64,000 bases of DNA from Rhodotorula mucilaginosa (GCA_034406715.1 CP137880.1:1-64000), one strand, 5' to 3'. Shown: positions 45,842 through 58,256, counted from the first letter of the stretch. The notes: generated from the sequence alone by a model not told the origin. Numbers and translations are program-made.

Positions 45842-46442
45842 TCGTGGGGGCCTGCTCGTCTCGGCCCTCCTTGTTTCCTTTCTTTGGGTTCCCGCACATT
45901 TGAGCTTGTCCGCCTCACACCCGCTATCGCTCGTCTCGCCCTCGCCCCTCGTCTCTTTTCCGTACCGTTTTCTACCTCGCAGTCATACTCTAGCCCTCCC
46001 TCTTTCAGCTTCCTTTCTGCGTCTAGCGCCGTTTTTTTCGGCTCTCTGTATTTGTCACGATTTTCAGTTTTTCTCGCGTCCTTCTCTGTTCTCCTTTCGC
46101 CGGCGCCCTACCGGTCTCGTGTGCGCGGAGTCGGGCTGCGACATACTCCAATACGGCTTCCTGTGCGAATCCAGAGGGAGAAGACGGGCTCCGTGCACGT
46201 GATAGACTCGAGCTGTCAAGTTCGACCGAGCTGTGGCGAACAAAAATGGGCGACCGTGGAGAGAAATTGCTTGACGTGGAGTGCGAGCCTCTTCCCTAAG
46301 TGTATTGAGGCGGTCCGGGTTGAGTCGAAGCATCTTGTGCGGTGAAACAACCGCGGACCCCGTCGTCAAGTCATGCCGACGAGCGCGTCGCTGCTTTCGC
46401 CTCACCACTCTTGCGCTCTCACTCGGTCTACACAGCAACAGG
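45842..46442. other. intergenic region downstream of SEC4
   Basis: About 0.6 kb, strongly CT-rich in its first half (SEC4 3' UTR). Nothing else recognised. Confidence 0.45.
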
Positions 46443-46894
46443 ATGGCTGACTCGGACGAAATGGTGAGGACGCTCGTCCGGATTCGTGGGTGCGCGAGCG
46501 AGGCTGAGGCGACGAGCCCGACCACCGCGAACAGGATCCTGTCGCCAGAATTCGGCTGCATCTGAATGGGGCGACCAGTACGGCGGCCAGGGGCAACTAC
46601 CTGGAAGTGAACCAGCTCATCGACCATCTGAAGGGGCGTCTGCGCGACGCGAGCGATCCCGAGTCGGAGTGGTATGCCAGCCCGTGGCTTCACGCGCAAT
46701 ACCGCCTTCCTCTCGCACTCGCGCTGTACCGTCTCTTCAAAGATAAGGAGGCCTACGACGAGATCGTGCGAGCCCAGGATCTGGCGGGATATGCAGCCAC
46801 TAGCGGGGTGGACTGTGCGAATTTGAATGCGCGCCTCGAGAGTGCAAAGTCGACGATGGAGGCACGTCTGGCCGATGGTGAGCTCACATTCTGA
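46443..46894 (+). CDS. small protein of unknown function
   Basis: Two exons, 46443-46463 and 46535-46894, give 126 residues; the intron (46464-46534) has GTGAGG and CGAACAG ends. The protein is soluble and helical-looking (EVNQLIDHLKGRLRDAS; WLHAQYRLPLALALYRLFKD; KEAYDEIVRAQDLAGYAATS). I do not recognise the family. The 3' end is uncertain: a GTGAGC at 46878 could be a donor to a further exon, but I found no convincing continuation. Confidence 0.6.
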
Positions 46895-48447
46895 ACACCG
46901 TGGCACGAGCTCTGTGTTAACTCGGTCATATGCGTACGGGCAGCTCTTCCGGTCCAGGAGTGTTCCGCCTCGACGCCGCATCAAGGGGAAGACGTCCAGA
47001 CCGGCGAAACTCGGCACGCTTCGCAGGACCCTTCCGACCCTGACTCTGGGACGAGCTTGTACTAAGCGGAGTTGGAGTGGGACAGCAGAGCATAGCCGAT
47101 GACTGTCCCACTTTGACTTTGCGCCCGCTCTGACTGTCGCAAGTCACTTGCTCGCCCGCCTTTCATCCTTTTCCTACCCTCTCCTGGTGACAAACTTGTC
47201 TCCCTTCCCTTGGCCCCTACACCTCCCAGCTTGACTACCTCTTGTCCAGCCGATCCACTCAATATCTCTACCTCTGTAACGTGTTGTCTTTCGGTGCCCC
47301 TTTCTCGCGCCTCGTTACCTGCCTCCGGTCTCCTTGCAAATTCAAAGGCCGCAACAAAACGGCCTCGTACGCTGCTTCGGATCTCGTCGCGCCCAATGCG
47401 GGACGACCTCGCGACCTCTGTAGTGCGGGTGTCAAGCCAAGCCGGGTCCTCCTCTGTCCCTCCTTGTGAGCTATGTGCGTTGGCCCCGACACACCGCGTC
47501 TTTGACTCTTTTGACTCGCGACAGTCTGGCTTGTCGTAGTTGAAGATCTCTTTCGGAACCAAGGATCGCTCCAACCACGTCAAGCTTGTGCGGAGTGAGG
47601 TCTCAGTAGTGCGCACACCAGCGTTGGGTCAGGAGCTTTCGATCTTGCTCCCAGATGGAATTGGGCAACTTCACCCCGCTCCTCCATCCATCTCTCTCTC
47701 AGCAAGTGCACCACCCTTGAGTAGAGACTGTATGCATTTTGTTCCGGCTAAGGTGAGAGGGGGTCAGACAAGTTGCGCACAGGATGCGTATTCTCTCGCC
47801 ACAAAACCCCGACGGGTGCCCGAGTGCAACGTTCTCTCCATCGCTGTGAGATCCTGCCCAGCAAGTCGGATACAGGCGAATCCCACTATGTACTCTCGCA
47901 AGGCAAATCAGCAGACTGCCTGTTATAGACACCTGCGCACCGTGGTCCGGACCGTTTTGAGAAGGCCCAGCGGGCGGTTCTCGGGCATTCATCAACGGGA
48001 CGGCGAAGCTTGGCTGATCGCAAACTGTTTGTTGGCCATGTTACGCACAACATCGAAGACGCTGGGAACAACGCGTCGCTGTGGTCCGAGGGAGGCGTAG
48101 AAAGGGAGACAAGAGTGGAAAGGAGAGGAAAGCTTGGGAGAGGAGCACGAGAGGAGAGCCCTCGATCGGTGCCACGTGTCGGAATGTCGCGTCTTCTAAA
48201 TTTTGATGAAGCGGCGCAACGGACCGACGGCACAGCCTCCGAGACTTGTGCACTCGCCAGCGCTGCTGTATCAGTACAGGTGCTTGACTGCTCGAGGCTG
48301 CTGTTGATCGCTCCTGCGCTCTCCTTCGTACCGACTCGCCCTCGCTTGGGAAGCCACCGCCGCTACTTTCGGCATTCTCCCCGACCGATCGAAATCCTCC
48401 GAGACCATACGGCACCTCGGACGACACGCCAGAGACCGCCAGCAATC
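46895..48447. other. long region without a convincing gene
   Basis: About 1.55 kb with mixed, overlapping frames. Part of the minus strand near 47540-47620 reads as plausible protein (LERSLVPKEIFNYDK), but I cannot build a gene. It holds an inverted repeat at 47076-47112 and the upstream region of the GH5 gene. Confidence 0.4.
47076..47112. repeat. 10-bp perfect inverted repeat with 17-base loop
   Basis: AGTGGGACAG at 47076-47085 faces CTGTCCCACT at 47103-47112, able to form a GC-rich hairpin. Function unknown; it lies about 180 bases past the small unknown gene, so it could act in its 3' UTR or terminator. Confidence 0.6.
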
Positions 48448-50878
48448 ATGTCAGGCCCCTACGGACGGTCTGATCACGGCAGGTGAGTGGCAGAAGAAGG
48501 GAGGCGTGCGCGTACTCCTTTCGCCCTCTTTTGTTCTTTCGGACAGGAGCTGAGACGGACGCGTATCTCGTCCATCTCGCCCCAGCAGCACAATGTACCC
48601 GCCGACAAGCTCGACGACCCACCTTGCACCAGAAGCATCCGGCGGCATGCCTCACCGGAGCTCGTTCGCGACCACTCACGCTGGCAAGAAGCGCAAGTCG
48701 CCGTGGCTGTGGATCGGCATCGCGGTCGCCGCGGTCGTTGTGATCCTCGCGGCTGTACTCGGCGGTGTGCTCGGCTCTCGTGCGCACAACAACAACGACA
48801 ACAAGAACAACTCGGTCGGGAACAAGGTTAATGCGGGAGCGACGGTGGCGGCGGCGGACGCGTCGAGCGGAGCTGCAGGTGAGCCGGTCTAATCGCCTCA
48901 TGACAGAGTTTACAGTCTCGCTAACAGTATCGTATACTCTTTCAGCCTCTGCAACTGACTCTGCGGCCGCCGCCGCGACGCTGGCGCCCGGCGCTGCGGA
49001 AATCAACGTCGTCGACCTTCCGGTCAGTCTCTGTCTCCCCTCTACGCCATGCCCCTACGCTGGCCTACCCAGACTGCTATCTACTGACGTCCTTAGCATC
49101 CCTATAGCCGTGGAATTGGGCCAGTAACAAGTCTATGGGCATGTGCCTCGGCAACGTGCTCATACTAGAGAAGTGGATGAGTCCCGACTGGTAATCTAGC
49201 CCCTTCCTACCATCTAGAAATTCCGCCAGGACTCGCGCACTGACCTCCAGCCGCACAGGTTCAACGACACCGTCAATGCAGTTCAGCCTGGCGCCGGCGC
49301 CACTACTCTCGACGAATGGGGCTTTATGGAGGTGCTCGGACAAGAGCGTGGCCGGGCCGCGCTCATCGAGCACTTTGAGACGTGGGTAACGGAGGACGAC
49401 ATCCAGCAGATGTTCGAGTACGGCATCAACCATCTCCGCATTCCGACCGGCTTCTGGGCGTGGATCCCGACGATCGAGGGCGAGCCCTACCTGAACGACA
49501 CGAGCGTGTATCAGGAGCAGATCGAGCGGATCCTAGGCTACGCCTACGCGCGCGGCATGTACGCCATTATCGACTGCCACGGTCTGCCGGGCTCGCAGAA
49601 CGGCGAGCAGTCTTCCGGCCAGCTCACGACAACGCCGTCCTGGTTCGGCGGCAGCGCCAGCTCCGAGACGCCGAGTCAGACCCGCTCGGACCAGATGGTC
49701 ACGGCAATCACCGAATGGCTCGCAAAGACCCCGTACCGCTCAGTTGTCACCGGCATCGAAGTCATCAATGAGCCGCGCCCGTACACGGACGACCAGATCG
49801 TGCAGCTTCAGAACTACTACGAGCGCGAGTCGCCGCGAGCACCTTACCCGGAAAGGTGGAGATACTGACGCGAGTCCCATCGCTCGCAGGCTCGTACGAA
49901 ACGATTCAAAAGTCTGCGTGGTCGGTGGCGACGTTCTTGCACAATGGCTACACGAACTTGACGTACTGGCGAGACTTTGCCGCCGCCCACGTGACCGACC
50001 CGCCGTCGATGGTCATGGTTGATCACCCGTATCCGTGAGCCCAACTTTTGCTTTGATCTTGAGCGGGAAAGAATCTCTTCGCTAATGCGCTTCTTTGTGC
50101 AGCGGAAACGTATGTCCATGGATCTTCAGAAGCACCGAGCTCGGCCGCTGACTTTTCGCCTTCTGTCCTCAGTTCCCACCGCAGACCAACAGCGCCGACA
50201 TCCTGAAGCAGATCTGCTCGGCTGCCGACCGTTACCTCGGAGTGCGTCTGTGCAGCGAGCCTGTCTTCTTCGCATTGTCGTTGCTGACCAGGGTTACTCG
50301 TCGCAGTACCCGATCCCGATCTGCATCGACGAATGGTCGCTCTACACCGGCGTCAAGGACCAGGCGTTCGAAAAGCAATTCTACGAACAACAGCTCGTTA
50401 CCTGGGCGTGGTCCGCCGGTGGCATGTACTGGTCGTGGAAGCTCGAGACGAGCCAACAGGACCTCGCCGCCGGCCTTGATTACTCGCAGTACTCTTTCTG
50501 TGGGTCTTCATTCACACTATTATCCTCATCATGCTCTCATCACTGAAGGACGTCCCTGGTCCAGCTACGATCCTGAAGAACAACTCGGCCACGATCGACA
50601 AGCCGTCCGCGTTCGGCCAGAATGGCACGACCTCGCAAGGGTCCGCCGAGGCGTACCTCTCTGCCCTCGCGGCCCAGATCACACCTTCCTGCGGCACGGC
50701 TCCGAGCAACGTTGCGCCCTACGCGACCGCCTCCGTGTCTGCGTGGAGTGCTGAACAGAGCGCTCGGTCTTCGGCTGCTGGGCAGACTCTGACCGCCACG
50801 GTGACAACGGCCTCGTCGTCCACCGCCACCGCCACCGCGACTGCTCGTGCCCGACGCGCCGTGCCCATGCGCGCATGA
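48448..50878 (+). CDS. membrane-anchored GH5 exo-beta-1,3-glucanase
   Basis: Ten exons: 48448-48482, 48586-48878, 48946-49022, 49108-49190, 49259-49824, 49890-50034, 50103-50109, 50173-50241, 50292-50499, 50565-50878, giving 598 residues. A short cytosolic tail ends in basic residues (HAGKKRKSP), then one transmembrane helix (WLWIGIAVAAVVVILAAVLG): a type II topology like fungal glucan 1,3-beta-glucosidase D. The GH5 barrel follows: YGINHLRIPTGFWAWIP, YAIIDCHGLPGSQNG, VVTGIEVINEPRPY (acid/base Glu in NEP), PICIDEWSLYTG (nucleophile Glu), AWSAGGMYWSWKLE. The tail is Ser/Thr/Ala-rich. Intron 5 (49825-49889) has a GC donor (GCGAGT), and exon 7 is 7 nt. The very N-terminal exon is less certain. 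Confidence 0.9.
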
Positions 50879-51762
50879 GCCTCGTTGATCTCCTGTACCA
50901 CTCCCATCTCTCTTGAGGGACGCCGAACGTCCCTTTTTCCATTCATTATCATATGACGTCCTTATCCTGTCCTTACTCCCTCCGATCTCTCTGATGCCGC
51001 GCTCGCAGACGCCACCCCCGTACATTCTTTTGCAACTTTATGACGCTGACCTCCCAAAATGACTCTGCGCTACACTTGTCCGCGCGCGAGAGCTTGACTG
51101 GCGACGACATTTTTCACGTGTCAAGACTGGGGGTGCTCGACAGAGGGCCCAGCACGCCGTCGCTTCCCTGGTTGTACTGGTCTTTGCGAATGCAGCTGAG
51201 CGTCGCTCTGCAGGTGTCGCCGGTTTCCCTCCAGCGGGCGGAGGGAAGGAAAAGTGAAGGAAAAGTCGACTTGAGCTGAAGCAGAACTGACGTGGCAACT
51301 GCGGGACCCCGCAGAAAACCGGTGCGATCGGTGCGGCTCGAGGAAGGACCCTCTTTTTTTTTATGCGGCCCTAGTGCAGCCTGCAACCCCAAAGCACAGC
51401 TCTTCACGGCTGAAGACCTACTATAGCCCCAAATTGTCGACTTTTGACCCTCTGTATCCGAGCGCGCATCGCTGTTCTACCAGCGAACGAAGCGCGAGCG
51501 CGAGCGGACCGTCCTCTGTTAATTCTCGCCCTCGACAAAAGCGACCTACATCCCGACGACGCAGCGACACTAGGGGACACCGACGACTGCTTCAGACGCA
51601 GCCAGTGCAACCACTCTCGTCTATATCGTCTGCGACTGTGTCCATCGAAACGTCGAGGTCACCACCTCGGACCTCTTGCGCGCGCCCGCCCCACTTTCGG
51701 CCTCGAGTGCACGCACTGCAGCACACGGCGAGCACGACGTCGAGCCCGTCTCCAGCGACAGG
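50879..51762. other. intergenic region between the GH5 gene and a Ser-rich protein gene
   Basis: About 0.88 kb; small overlapping frames only; no recognised element. Confidence 0.45.
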
Positions 51763-53795
51763 ATGGCCTCGCCAACGACCCGCTCGGACCAGGAGCTGCG
51801 GGATGGAGCAGCGGCGGCCGGTCCTCTTGACCCCGTGATCATCTCGGTGGCGGCATCGTCGGACAGAAGCGAGGCTAGCGAGAACGGCATCGCGCCGCCC
51901 GTGGCCTGCAGCGTCTTCAAGGAGGTACTCGAAGATCCGACGAGCCCAATTCCGACTCTGGATGAGCTCGAGGTGCGCTCACCCGTCTTTGCCGCCTCTC
52001 GCTTTCCGTGGACGATTATCTGATGTGGGCAACATCGCTTCTACAGACTTTCGGCCTCTTTGACCTCTCGGAGTCCGAGCGCCTCCTCGCAGAGTACCGC
52101 CTCGTGCACCCGCACCCGCTTCGTTTGCCGGACACGCTCGCCGCCACGCAGGCGCGGCCGAGAGAGGCTCCCTTGCGCCAGTCGAGTGACCCTCAGAACC
52201 GGTACTCGCTCGCGTCTCTCCAGCTTCCGCCGTATTGGCCGACTTCGTCGGCTCTCTCGAGTCCTCCCGACGCGTCCCGACTGAATCCGTTCGCTTTCGT
52301 TCGCAAACCGAGCGCCAGGCCTCGGCTCTCAGAGCGCACCAAGAGTGGCACGGACGTCCCGACGTCTTCGCCCGCGACTCGTCCGGTTTCGGCATACGAC
52401 ATGGTCAACGGCGGTGTCCCGTACCCGTATCCTGGCGAGAAGGGTCTCGAACGCGATGCGACGCTCAAAGCCGACAAGCGACCTCCCGCCCGCAAACTGC
52501 GCAAGGCGCCCCCGCCGCGAATCACGGTCCGAACCGACGAGACTGCCTTACTGCGTCCTGTCTCTTCCAAAGACACGGGCTCCACGCTCAGCGTCGATTC
52601 GGCGTCGCGCGACTCGAACAGCCGTTCGAGGCGAACGAGCTGGACGTCGAACGCGTCGTCGTCGTATCCGCACTCGCCAGTCACGTACGAAACCGACGAG
52701 ATGCATCCTTCGCCCATGTCCGACGCGCAAGTCACTTCGCGACAAGCTCTCGGACGCAACTCTGCCTCCGTAGCTGAGCACGAGTTTGTCGTCAAGCGGC
52801 GCGAAGCGACGTCTTCCTCCGCGGAAAGTCTCCATTACCAGGCCGACAACGAGCGCAACCGCTCGTCTCCGCGAGTCGCGCGTTCGACACGCGCGAGCTT
52901 TGGCTTTGCCTCTTCGCCGACGTCGTCGATACCGTCGCCGTCCCGGTGGGTCAAACCGTGGGGCTTTGACCGAATGCGCCGCGGTGGCAACTCGACTCCA
53001 TCGAGTCCGACCGTTGGGAACAGCCCTGCGTCCGGTCCCACCAAGCCGGATTCGCAGACTTTCGAAGTTCTGAGTCGACCGTCGCGGCGACCGAGCCTCG
53101 ACCGCAGTTCTTCGACCGGAATCGTTCCCGCTGATTCATGCCCGCCGGCACCACCGTCGAATCCGCAACTCGGAGCGGCAGCAACAAGCGATCGGCATGC
53201 AGAAGCTGGCGACGCCGGCGACGGCCAGCCTGGACCGCTGCCGGACGAGCTAGACTCGATGCGGCGACTGGCAGAGCGTCCGAGCCGCAAGTCTCTGGCC
53301 AGAGGCATCTCTTTTGACTCGGTCCGGACACCGAGCGGATCCACGACGCCGGCGATGATCTCGACGGCGTCGAGCGGAACGATCCGACAGCTGGACGCTG
53401 GAGCCGTCGTTGGCGAGCACCCCGTCCGCTCGGCAAAGCTCTCTGAACTCCTACGGGCCTCGGTCAACGTTCAAAATCCCTTCGGCGACGAAGACCGACG
53501 GCGAGTCGAGCCTGGCGCGACCTCGCCGACCGAGGACGACGTGCTCGATTCTTCGCGCGCAAATTCGACCACCGACTCGTGGGCGTCGTCCAGCTCGTCA
53601 CGCTCTCGGTCGCGCGACTCGCTCTCGTACTGTTCTGGAGACGAGACACCGGCATCTTCCGCCGTCGAGAACGACGACGAGCCCGTCCGCGAATCGAACG
53701 ACGACGACGCGTTTGACGTCGGCAAGGCTCCGATCCCTCTCGGAGCTACCGGAGTGACCCTCGTCGCGACACCTACAGTATTCCACTTCGCATAG
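51763..53795 (+). CDS. Ser/Arg-rich protein of unknown function
   Basis: Two exons, 51763-51972 and 52047-53795, give 652 residues. The N-terminal 110 residues look folded (CSVFKEVLEDPTSPIPTLDE; TFGLFDLSESERLLAEYRLV). The remainder is Ser/Pro/Arg-rich, with likely phosphosites, ending in an acidic stretch (ENDDEPVRESNDDDAFDVG) and a short hydrophobic end. I recognise no domain. A signalling or cell-cortex scaffold is plausible from composition alone, but this is not evidence of function. Confidence 0.7.
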
Positions 53796-55046
53796 ACAGG
53801 GTTTTCATCCTCGTGGGCGCCGATACCTTTCCGCAGCGCCATCATCCTTCCTCAACATCGTTGACAACCATATCTATCTTCGCCTTTCCTATGCCTCCAC
53901 TCCGGTTATTCCCGACGTTATCCTGTCTTTCTAGAGTCCTCTATTCCGCTCTTTCCGTAGCGCGACGAAGCTTTTGTTTCCGGGTCTTATCGCTCCCTGT
54001 CGTATCAGTTTGAGTACGGGATTTCATGTCATTTCACTTCATATCTGCGTCAGGGTTAGCAGACGGAAGAGACGAGATGCATCCGAGCGCCACAAGAGTC
54101 GGTGGTGAGCCTGGACGCGGTGATTCTTGTCTGCAGCTCAAGGCCAGGGTGCTCGGGAAGCGAGAAAACTGACTCGAAGCAGATGTCGGGCGTCTTGTGC
54201 ACATCGGCAATGTGCAATAACGCCAGAGCCTTGTACAGATACGTGCGCTGAATTCGGCACAGTCGCGGATGAGCGGTGGCGAAACCTTGTCGCCGTCGAG
54301 GATGCCGTCCTTCCGAAAGCGCCAGAGCGTCGCAAACGTTCGCAGTGCTTGCGTTCCGGATGCTCTGCAGAGCGAGCAAGTCGCTGTCGTCTCATGGATA
54401 GCATGGCTGATTGTGTCGAACGAGTTGACGATCGACGACAGGCGGAAGGTCGACGAGGCAGACCGCGTTACCAGAATGGGCCTCGGAATCAACGGCCGAG
54501 GGACTCGGGCCAGCCGGAGTGCGAATTCGGCAGCGTTGGCGATAGACCGAAATATGCGTGGTGGCACAAGCGTGACCGGGCGCGGCGTACTCTCGCTTCT
54601 CTTGCTTGTCTCAAGCGAGTCCCGCCCGGTGGCTGAGATCGTGCGAAGAGGGTCGAAGAGCAGCCTCGCCCACTCCAGCAGTGTAGCCGTGGTAATATAG
54701 CTGCTTGTCCGTACGTGCGCATGCGAGGGAGAGCCAAAGTACGGACTCGTCGTCGTGGTCGACCGCGGACGGAGGGAGGGGATCAGCGAGGCGTGCTGCC
54801 GGAGTCGGCGGATAACCTGCGGTTGTGGGCAGCAGTCAGGAGCCTGGCATGTGTCTGTATGTGAGGACATGGCTGGTGTACGGCTGCATCCAACGTTCAT
54901 CGCCCAACTTGAGATTCTCGCGCCGCCCCACGCGTCTCTCTTCTACCGCTCGCTCCTGCTGTCGTCTCGCCCGCCGAGCTAGACCTAGAGCTTCGTACAG
55001 CAGCAGCACGCGACACCTCGACAAGCCCGGCCCAACAGAACACCCG
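53796..55046. other. region upstream of GET3 with an unresolved minus-strand frame
   Basis: About 1.25 kb. A 288-codon minus-strand frame (54034-54900) would diverge from GET3 over about 150 bases. Another minus frame in the same stretch contains a coding-like string, RTYLYKALALLHIADVHKTP. Together they suggest a spliced minus-strand gene, but I could not find a single consistent model and recognise no family. Confidence 0.3.
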
Positions 55047-56768
55047 ATGGCGACCTACACCAAATTCGTCTGCGCCGAACCGGAAGGCGAGGCCCTCGAC
55101 CCGACACTGCAGTCTGTCATACAGCAACAGAGCCTCAAGTGGATCTTTGTGGGCGGCAAGGGCGGAGTAGGCAAGACCACCAACGCATGCGGCGTCGCTA
55201 TCCAGCTCGCACAGCAGAGGGAGAGTGTACTGCTGCTGTAAGTCGACGGGGAGGTCCGGATCGTCCCCCAGCCCTCTTCCGCCGAGACGCTGCGATCCTT
55301 GGAGGGTGCAATCTGGGCCTTAGTATTATACGGACCGCTGACCTTGTCCTGACTCCCCTCTTCGTGGCTTCGGAATTTCGCAGCTCCACCGATCCGGCTC
55401 ACAACCTCTCGGACGCCTTTTCCCAAAAGTTTGGCAAAGAGGCGACCAAGGTCAACGGTTTCGACAACCTCTTTGCGATGGAGATCGACCCGAGCGCGTC
55501 CATGCAGGACATGGTCGAGTCCGGTGAGTGCCACGAGGGGTACGGAGGGGACTGCGCCCGGCGAGGAAACTGACTTGCAAACCTCGCGCACAAATAGGCG
55601 ACGAGAGTGGTATGAACGGCATGATGCAAGACCTGGCGTTTGCGATCCCCGGTATCGACGAGGCGATGGGTTTCGCCGAGGTCATGAAGTGCGCCCGCCC
55701 CAGCTCTCTCTGCCCTTCATCCATTCCCTCGCTGACTCGAGTGCGCGTACACCCTGCAGGCAAGTCAAGTCGATGCAGTTCTCGGTCATCGTGTTCGACA
55801 CGGCCCCGACCGGTCACACTCTGCGATTCCTGTCGTTCCCGTCCGTTCTCGAAAAGGCCCTCGGCAAGCTGAGCGGTCTCTCTGGCCGCTTCGGCCCGAT
55901 GCTCAACCAGGTAAATTCTGTTCATCGAAGGCGCAACGGAACGGACTACAGGAATTGACGGGGTTCTCGGGAAACAGATCGGATCGATGATGGGTGGCGG
56001 ACTGAACACGAGCGAGATGTTTGAGAAGCTCGAGAGCATGCGCGAGGTCGTCACAGAGGTCAATGCCCAGTTCAAGAACCCGGTCAGTGATATTACTGTC
56101 TGTCGCTGTGGCCCACCATTTCGCTCACCTGGAACCGTCCCGCCCGCAGGATCTCACGACTTTCATCCCCGTCATGAGTGCGTCCATTTTTCCGCGCGCT
56201 CTTCACACGAGACACTGACTCATACCCCCCTCGACGAACAGTCTCCGAGTTCCTGTCGCTGTACGAGACGGAGCGCCTCATCCAGGAGCTCACGCAGTAC
56301 CAGATTGACGTGCATGCCATCATCGTCAACCAGCTGCTGTTCCCCGACGATGGTGCGTTCGGCTTGGGTGATCAGGACTCTGACGGGTTTGACTCTGACT
56401 ATGCGGGTTTTGTTTTCCGCGCGCAGACTCGACGTGCAAGCACTGCAAGGTCCGATGGACTCAGCAGCAAAAGTACCTCAAGGAGGCGTACGAGCTCTAC
56501 GGCGAGGTGAGAGAGAGTCCTCGATTCCCCTCTCACCCCGCCCAGTCGTCCTGACCCGCATATGGTTCTTGTCACAGGACTTTCACATTGTCAAGATGCC
56601 GCTCCTGAGCCAAGAGGTTCGCGGTGTCGAGAGCCTGAAGAAGTGCGTTTTCCTCATGGCTGAGCTGGTGCCTCCTCCTCGGGTTCGCTGAGCTGATGTG
56701 GATGATTAACTACCAGGTTCAGCAAGCTGCTGATCGAGCCGTATAAGCCCGGGCAAGAGGTGTTGTAG
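55047..56768 (+). CDS. GET3: GET pathway ATPase Get3
   Basis: Ten exons: 55047-55237, 55384-55523, 55598-55688, 55760-55910, 55978-56082, 56150-56177, 56242-56352, 56425-56504, 56578-56642, 56717-56768, giving 337 residues. Motifs: deviant P-loop [18 protein letters not shown], switch [15 protein letters not shown], switch [15 protein letters not shown], the methionine-rich client-binding helix region ([39 protein letters not shown]), the adenine loop ([11 protein letters not shown]), and the zinc-binding CxxC at the dimer interface ([11 protein letters not shown]). Get3 captures tail-anchored proteins and delivers them to the Get1/Get2 receptor. The GET2 gene starts 231 bases downstream on the same strand. 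Confidence 0.96.
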
Positions 56769-56999
56769 ATATGGTGCGCGGGTCATCATCAGCTGGAAGT
56801 CGTCATTTTCGTTTGCAGCCTTTTCGGACTCTGGTGTTTCGCGAACGGCGGTGCAGCGAACTGTTACATATCCAATGAATTGGGCAGCAATAAAAGAGAA
56901 GAATCGACCTCGTTAATTTAACTTCGGACCGACTTCCCACACGTCCAGAAGTGATCGACTCCCTCTCTCTCTCAACCAACTCGCACTCGACGGACCAGC

Positions 57000-58256
57000 A
57001 TGTCGGACGATGCCGCCGCAGAAGAACGCCGCCAGAAGGCTGCTGCTCGTCAAGCCAAGCTGCTCGCCAAGAGCAAAGAGCGACTCGACAAGATCACGGG
57101 CGCCGCAAAGGGCGAAGGCCGCATCGTCACCGACTGTGAGCCCGTCTGTGATCTGCCCTTGTAAGAGCAAATGAGCTCCATTGCTGACTGTATGGCGCCC
57201 TCCCTCCCTACAATCAGCTGCTGTGGGCATCGCGCCTCGACCGGTGACGAGCAACCCCCCACCGCCGACTTCACTCGCCGATGTCAACGACGACCCCGCC
57301 GAAGTCGACTTGGGCATGCAGAACCCACTCTCACTCCTCGCAGGGACCGATCCTGCGGCCCAGAACCCGTTCGCGGCCTTCGGTGCGGGAGGAGGAGGCG
57401 CTCCTGGCGAGGACCCGTTCTCGCAGATGATGCAGCAGATGATGGCCGGTATGGGTGGCGCAGGAGGAGGAGCAGGGGGACCAGGAGGGATCGCAGGAGG
57501 CCAGCAGCAGCAGCAGCCACCGGCCGCCAACTCGCCGTTCGCCCCGGCACCGCCGAAAACGCTCCTCGACCGCTTCTTCCCCCTCGTGCACATCACTTCG
57601 ATGGTCGCCCTCGCGATCTACGTCGTCTTTGTCTATGAACCGGCCAGGAGGATCGCGACGTACGGATGGAACGGTGGTAGCGAGGGCGTCGACTGGTCGG
57701 CGTGGTCGGCGTTGCTCACGCACAAGCCGAGAGATCTGGCCCTCGGAGCGGGCGCCTTCCGTGGGCTCGCGTCGGTCGTGAGTCCTCAGCTTCGTGTCGT
57801 GTCGCGGCTCGCGAGATGAGATGCGCGCTGACATTGTATCGAAACCAGCCGCTGCTTTGGATGTTTGTCACGGTCGAGCTGATCCTGCAGACGACTCGCT
57901 TGTTCCTCGTCCGCGTGAGTTGAGCCTCATGTGCGCGGTTGCCGACAAGTAAACTGCCAATCTGACTCGTTCTCGCACGTTGGGACTCGCAGAACCGCCC
58001 GGCCCCGCCCGGAATCCTCAACTCGATCCTCCCGCTCATCTCGCAATTCTCGCCGCAAATCGGTCTCGCGATCCAGACCGGCTTCCGCTACCTCGACTTG
58101 TTCTCGACGTGTCTGAACGACCTCGCCGTCCTCCTCTTCTGCATCGGCTTGACGGTGGTCATCGGAAGGTGGAAGGCTGGACCACCGACGGGGCTGGTTC
58201 AGGCCGTCGAAGAAAAAGTCAACGAGGCGTTGAACCGGGCTGCGGGAGATCTGTAG
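57000..58256 (+). CDS. GET2: ER receptor subunit Get2 of the GET complex
   Basis: Four exons: 57000-57135, 57218-57777, 57849-57914, 57993-58256, giving 341 residues. The N-terminus carries the Get3-capture element of Get2: a charged helix (EERRQKAAARQAKLLAKSKE) followed by RLDKITG, matching the conserved LNKITG of yeast Get2. A Gly/Gln/Met-rich linker follows, then three hydrophobic segments: FPLVHITSMVALAIYVVFVY, PLLWMFVTVELILQ, and LAVLLFCIGLTVVIGR. Overall length and topology (cytosolic N-terminus, three TMs) agree with Get2. Recognition rests on the N-terminal motif, topology and the neighbour GET3. Confidence 0.85.

Noticed and set aside
51676-52023. Plus-strand frame read straight through the intron of the Ser-rich protein gene
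   Set aside because: A canonical GTGCGC..CTACAG intron (51973-52046) joins two long frames; the unspliced reading stops at once.
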